This document shows, one piece after another, positions 61,056 to 64,000 of a stretch of 64,000 nucleotides of DNA; positions within the stretch are counted from its first letter, which is position 1; each line of letters begins with the position of its first letter. The position numbers and the translations under genes are program-made. The notes under the pieces are model-generated. The model was given only the letters and a program-made list of their open reading frames with translations. It did no database searches and was not told the origin of the DNA. This DNA is from Paenibacillus sp. FSL R10-2734. GTDB lineage: Bacteria > Bacillota > Bacilli > Paenibacillales > Paenibacillaceae. Where the stretch lies: positions 3,224,001 to 3,288,000 of the forward strand of contig NZ_CP150170.1 of the NCBI RefSeq assembly GCF_037963865.1, in the 5' to 3' direction.

Positions 61056-61412
61056 ATGAGTCAGGAGAATAGGCTCGAGAAAACGAATCGTATCAATTTG
61101 CTTTTTGCCTTCTATGAACGACTGCTTACAGATAAGCAGCAAACGTTTCTTAAATATTATTTTCACGATGATTTTTCCCTGGGAGAAATCGCCGCTGAAT
61201 TTGAAATCAGCCGCCAAGCCGTTTATGAACATATTAAACGGGCGGAGCAAGTATTAGAGAATTATGAAGAAAAACTTGGTTTATTAGTGAAGCATGAGAG
61301 TCGTACCAAATATTTAGAAGAACTGCGCAGACTGCCGGAGAATGGGATGCTGCCTGAGCAATATAAACTTCGGTTCGCGGAGATCGTGGATCGCTTGCAG
61401 AGGTTAGAGTAG
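61056..61412 (+). CDS. ylxM: YlxM family HTH protein, SRP operon
   Basis: The 118-residue protein has an HTH of the sigma-70 region 4 type (LLTDKQQTFLKYYFHDDFSL then GEIAAEFEISRQAVYEHIKR). YlxM is encoded just before ffh in most Firmicutes and helps SRP function. The start with GGGAGTG upstream was chosen over a longer frame. It begins the ylxM-ffh-rpsP-khpA-rimM block. Confidence 0.93.
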   Translation: MSQENRLEKTNRINLLFAFYERLLTDKQQTFLKYYFHDDFSLGEIAAEFEISRQAVYEHIKRAEQVLENYEEKLGLLVKHESRTKYLEELRRLPENGMLPEQYKLRFAEIVDRLQRLE

Positions 61413-61432
61413 CATGAAGGGAGAAACTGCAT

Positions 61433-62818
61433 ATGGCGTTTGAAGGTTTAACCGGAAGATTGCAGAATGTGTTCAGCAAGCTACGCGGTAAAGGTAAAGT
61501 ATCCGAAGATGACGTAAACGAAGCTATGCGCGAAGTACGGCTGGCCCTTTTGGAAGCCGATGTTAACTTCAAGGTAGTTAAAGAATTCGTAGCTAAGGTG
61601 AAAGAAAAGTCTATTGGTACAGAAGTGATGGACAGCTTTACACCTGGTATGGTCATTATCGACATCGTTAACAAGGAACTAACCGAGCTGATGGGCGGAA
61701 GCCAAGCGAAGCTGGCCAAGTCGAACAAGCCACCAACCGTCATTATGATGACGGGTCTACAAGGTGCTGGTAAGACAACCACTTCGGGTAAGCTGGCCAA
61801 GCTGTTACAGAAGGGTAATCATCGTCCCTTGCTCGTTGCGGGAGATATTTATCGCCCTGCTGCGATCAAACAGCTTCAGGTGCTTGGAGAACAGATAAAG
61901 GTTCCAGTATTCTCGCTAGGTGATCAGACCAGTCCGGTAGAGATTGCCAGACAAGCTGTACAACATGCGAAGGATAACGGACTTGATTATGTAATTATTG
62001 ATACTGCAGGCCGCCTGCATATCGATGAAGAATTGATGGAAGAACTTAAGCAGATTCACAACGTTGTAAATCCTGATGAAGTTCTGTTAGTAGTAGATGC
62101 AATGACCGGTCAAGATGCCGTGAACGTAGCTGAGAGCTTTAATAAGCAGCTTGAGCTTACAGGGGTTGTATTGACGAAGCTCGACGGCGATAGCCGTGGT
62201 GGTGCTGCGCTGTCTGTCAAAGCCGTTACTGGTTGCCCGATCAAATTTGCCGCTTTAGGTGAGAAGATCGACGCACTAGAGCCGTTCCATCCGGAACGTA
62301 TGGCTTCGCGGATTCTGGGTATGGGCGACATGCTGTCGCTGATTGAGAAAGCCCAAGCGAACATTGATACTGACAAAGCTAAGGAAATGGAACGTAAGAT
62401 GCGTAATGCGGAATTTACGTTTGATGATTTCCTTGAGCAGATGGACCAGGTGAAGAAGCTTGGCCCGATCGATCAAATACTTGATATGCTGCCTGGTATG
62501 AATAAAGCCAAGGGCATTAAGGACTTGAAAGTTGACGATAAGCAGATGGGTCGCGTTGAAGCCATAGTTCATTCTATGACTAAGACGGAGAAGCGTCAGC
62601 CAGAGATTATCAACCATAACCGCCGCAAGCGTATTGCTGCCGGTAGCGGAACCTCGGTCGCTGAGGTCAACCGCCTCATCAAGCAATTTGATGAGATGCG
62701 TAAGATGATGAAGCAATTCTCCGGTATGATGGGCGGAGGCGGTAAAGCCTCTAAGAAAAATGCGATGAAGCAGCTTAAAGGCCTAGGTGGAAAAGGGATG
62801 AAGTTCCCTTTTAAATGA
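61433..62818 (+). CDS. ffh: Signal recognition particle protein Ffh
   Basis: The 461-residue protein has an N domain (1-90), a G domain with GLQGAGKTTTSGKLA (about 107-121), DTAGR and TKLDGDSRGG, and a Met-rich M domain (from about 300) ending in MMGGGGKASKKN. It binds signal sequences and 4.5S/6S RNA and targets ribosomes to FtsY. It follows ylxM after 20 bp. The order matches the B. subtilis locus. Confidence 0.98.
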   Translation: MAFEGLTGRLQNVFSKLRGKGKVSEDDVNEAMREVRLALLEADVNFKVVKEFVAKVKEKSIGTEVMDSFTPGMVIIDIVNKELTELMGGSQAKLAKSNKPPTVIMMTGLQGAGKTTTSGKLAKLLQKGNHRPLLVAGDIYRPAAIKQLQVLGEQIKVPVFSLGDQTSPVEIARQAVQHAKDNGLDYVIIDTAGRLHIDEELMEELKQIHNVVNPDEVLLVVDAMTGQDAVNVAESFNKQLELTGVVLTKLDGDSRGGAALSVKAVTGCPIKFAALGEKIDALEPFHPERMASRILGMGDMLSLIEKAQANIDTDKAKEMERKMRNAEFTFDDFLEQMDQVKKLGPIDQILDMLPGMNKAKGIKDLKVDDKQMGRVEAIVHSMTKTEKRQPEIINHNRRKRIAAGSGTSVAEVNRLIKQFDEMRKMMKQFSGMMGGGGKASKKNAMKQLKGLGGKGMKFPFK

Positions 62819-62865
62819 TCTTGCTGTTTTAATATCTCGAAACTATTATAAGGAGGTGATTTTTC

Positions 62866-63138
62866 GTGGCAGTACGTATTCGTCTGAAAAGAATGGGAGC
62901 GCATAAAGCGCCTTTCTATCGTGTAGTGGTTTCCGATTCCCGGTCCCCTCGTGACGGTCGTTTTATCGAGGAAATCGGTTATTATAATCCGATTGAACAA
63001 CCGGCAGTAGTTAAGATCGATGAGGAAAAAGCTCTTAAATGGCTTCAAACAGGTGCGCAAGCATCTGATACAGTACGCAACTTGCTTTCCAAAGCAGGCG
63101 TAATGAAGAAGTTTCATGAGCTTAAGCAACAGAAATAA
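62866..63138 (+). CDS. rpsP: 30S ribosomal protein S16
   Basis: The 90-residue protein matches bS16 throughout: AVRIRLKRMGAHKAPFYRVV, DSRSPRDGRFIEEIGYYNP and a KWLQTGAQASDTVRNLL helix. It starts at GTG behind AAGGAGGTGA. It sits between ffh and khpA as in other Firmicutes. Confidence 0.98.
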   Translation: MAVRIRLKRMGAHKAPFYRVVVSDSRSPRDGRFIEEIGYYNPIEQPAVVKIDEEKALKWLQTGAQASDTVRNLLSKAGVMKKFHELKQQK

Positions 63139-63160
63139 TGACTGATTGCGAGGGTCCTCT

Positions 63161-63391
63161 ATGGAAGAATTAGTTGGAGTAATTGCTAAGGCTTTAGTGG
63201 ATCATCCAGAAGATGTGACGGTACGAGCGGTGGAGAAGGAACACCTAATTGTTTATGAACTGTCCGTACATCCTGATGATGTAGGAAAGGTCATTGGCAA
63301 GCAAGGTAGGATCGCTAAGGCGCTCCGTACAGTAGTCACATCTGCAGCAGTCAAGAGCGATAAACGCGTAACTGTAGATATTTTATCTTAA
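63161..63391 (+). CDS. khpA: KH-domain RNA-binding protein KhpA (YlqC)
   Basis: The 76-residue protein is a single type-II KH domain with the GxxG loop in VIGKQGRIAKALR. KhpA binds RNA with KhpB and affects cell size in Gram-positive bacteria. GCGAGGG precedes the chosen ATG. YlqD, which follows in B. subtilis, is absent here; rimM is next. Confidence 0.93.
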   Translation: MEELVGVIAKALVDHPEDVTVRAVEKEHLIVYELSVHPDDVGKVIGKQGRIAKALRTVVTSAAVKSDKRVTVDILS

Positions 63392-63404
63392 ATGATGCGT
63401 ACAA

Positions 63405-63441
63405 TGAGGGGCTAGGGATAGTATATCCCGGCTCCTTTTTG
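63405..63441 (+). terminator. Hairpin with T run between khpA and rimM
   Basis: GAGGGGCTAGGGATA pairs with TATCCCGGCTCC and is followed by TTTTT. It may attenuate readthrough into rimM. Confidence 0.65.
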
Positions 63442-63487
63442 TTCAAATATATAGATTATAGATGAAGCTTGTAAAGGAGAGGGTTAT

Positions 63488-64000
63488 ATGACAGAAGAGT
63501 TAACCGTAGGCAGACTTGTGAATACACATGGTATTCGCGGGGAAATTAAAGTACTATCCCATACCGATTTCCCTGATGTTCGTTTTGCTGCAGGTAAGAA
63601 GCTGATGGTGATCCCTGCAGATGGCAGTGCTAAATTCGAAGTAACTGTAGAATCCGCTCGTGAGCACAAGGGTATGTTCATCGTTAAGCTCAAAGGGTAT
63701 ACGAACATCAATGAAGTGGAAAAGTATAAAGGCAGCCTCCTGAAGGTTCCAAGTAATGATCTTGTTGATCTGCCTGAGAACGAATACTACTTCCACCAAA
63801 TCGTTGGTTGTGAGGTATACACGGACGAAGATGAAAACAAACCACTCGGTACAATAACAGAAATCTTACAGCCAGGTGCGAATGACGTGTGGGTAGTTAA
63901 ACCTGAAAAAGGACAAGACATCCTTATTCCTGTTATCAACGATGTAGTCCTGAATGTGGACATAGAAGCTAAACGAATTACTGTTCATTTGATGGAAGGG
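63488..64000 (+). CDS. rimM: Ribosome maturation factor RimM (reaches window edge without a stop)
   Basis: The frame of 171 codons starts at ATG behind AAAGGAGAG and runs to the end of the window without a stop. Residues 5-85 form the N-terminal beta-barrel (LTVGRLVNTHGIRGEIKV). Residues 97-171 form the PRC-like domain (YYFHQIVGCEVYTDE, ending RITVHLMEG). It binds S19 during assembly of the 30S head. The length already matches the family, so the stop probably lies just outside. Confidence 0.95.
   Translation, partial: MTEELTVGRLVNTHGIRGEIKVLSHTDFPDVRFAAGKKLMVIPADGSAKFEVTVESAREHKGMFIVKLKGYTNINEVEKYKGSLLKVPSNDLVDLPENEYYFHQIVGCEVYTDEDENKPLGTITEILQPGANDVWVVKPEKGQDILIPVINDVVLNVDIEAKRITVHLMEG

Overview
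The window looks like chromosomal DNA from a Paenibacillus-type member of the Firmicutes. This rests on strong AGGAGG-type ribosome binding sites with frequent TTG/GTG starts, U-tailed hairpin terminators, an S-layer-homology protein, YesM/YesN-type two-component systems beside LplB/YtcP-type sugar permeases, a 7TM-DISM hybrid kinase, and the ylxM-ffh-rpsP-khpA-rimM block. Species assignment is inference. I see no tRNA, rRNA, CRISPR array or intact mobile element.

Layout. 1-1.2 kb: end of a mupG-like gene and a MurR/RpiR regulator (cell-wall amino-sugar recycling). 1.3-4.1 kb: a GyrI-like protein with a probable CTG start, a scar of truncated genes (XRE regulator, serine recombinase), and a DUF1648-type membrane protein. 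4.2-10 kb: aldo/keto reductase, a LysR regulator, and a divergent catabolic-looking operon (zinc-free MDR dehydrogenase, two xylose-isomerase-like TIM barrels, AraC regulator). 10.2-14.7 kb: kinase/regulator pair, SLH-domain surface protein, ankyrin lipoprotein. 14.8-19 kb: a DcuS/DcuR-like pair followed by a lipoprotein fumarate-reductase-like flavoenzyme with an FMN-binding domain. 19-22.3 kb: a very large hybrid kinase with two transmitter modules. 22.5-28.6 kb: an unrecognised six-gene operon (glycosyltransferase, class III aminotransferase, Zn dehydrogenase, MFS exporter, DUF1349, HAD phosphatase).

28.7-36 kb: sugar ABC importer (binding protein, YesN/YesM pair, two divergent permeases, no ATPase). 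36-39 kb: SNF-type Na+ symporter, then a GPP34-like gene with a stand-alone MerR-type HTH gene behind a dyad-containing promoter and 7-bp tandem repeats. 39-42.4 kb: LysR divergent from an aroA-aroC pair with an atypical EPSP-synthase motif. 42.5-43.2 kb: SRAP/YedK-like protein lacking two active-site residues. 43.3-48.6 kb: RpiR regulator divergent from a complete ECF transporter plus a PHP phosphoesterase. 48.6-49.5 kb: FusB-like EF-G-binding protein behind a leader peptide and a set of mutually exclusive RNA hairpins.

49.5-64 kb: palindromic intergenic repeats, DegV, a third OmpR-type pair with an AI-2E family membrane protein, Asp23, an Sm-like protein, an S66 (MccF-like) peptidase, a YxcD pair, beta-carbonic anhydrase, a YqkB-like protein, M32 carboxypeptidase, hemolysin III, and the SRP/ribosome housekeeping block, ending inside or at the end of rimM.

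The strongest candidates for new biology are the translational attenuator in front of the fusB-like gene, the RpiR/ECF/PHP uptake unit, and the six-gene glycosyltransferase/aminotransferase/export operon.
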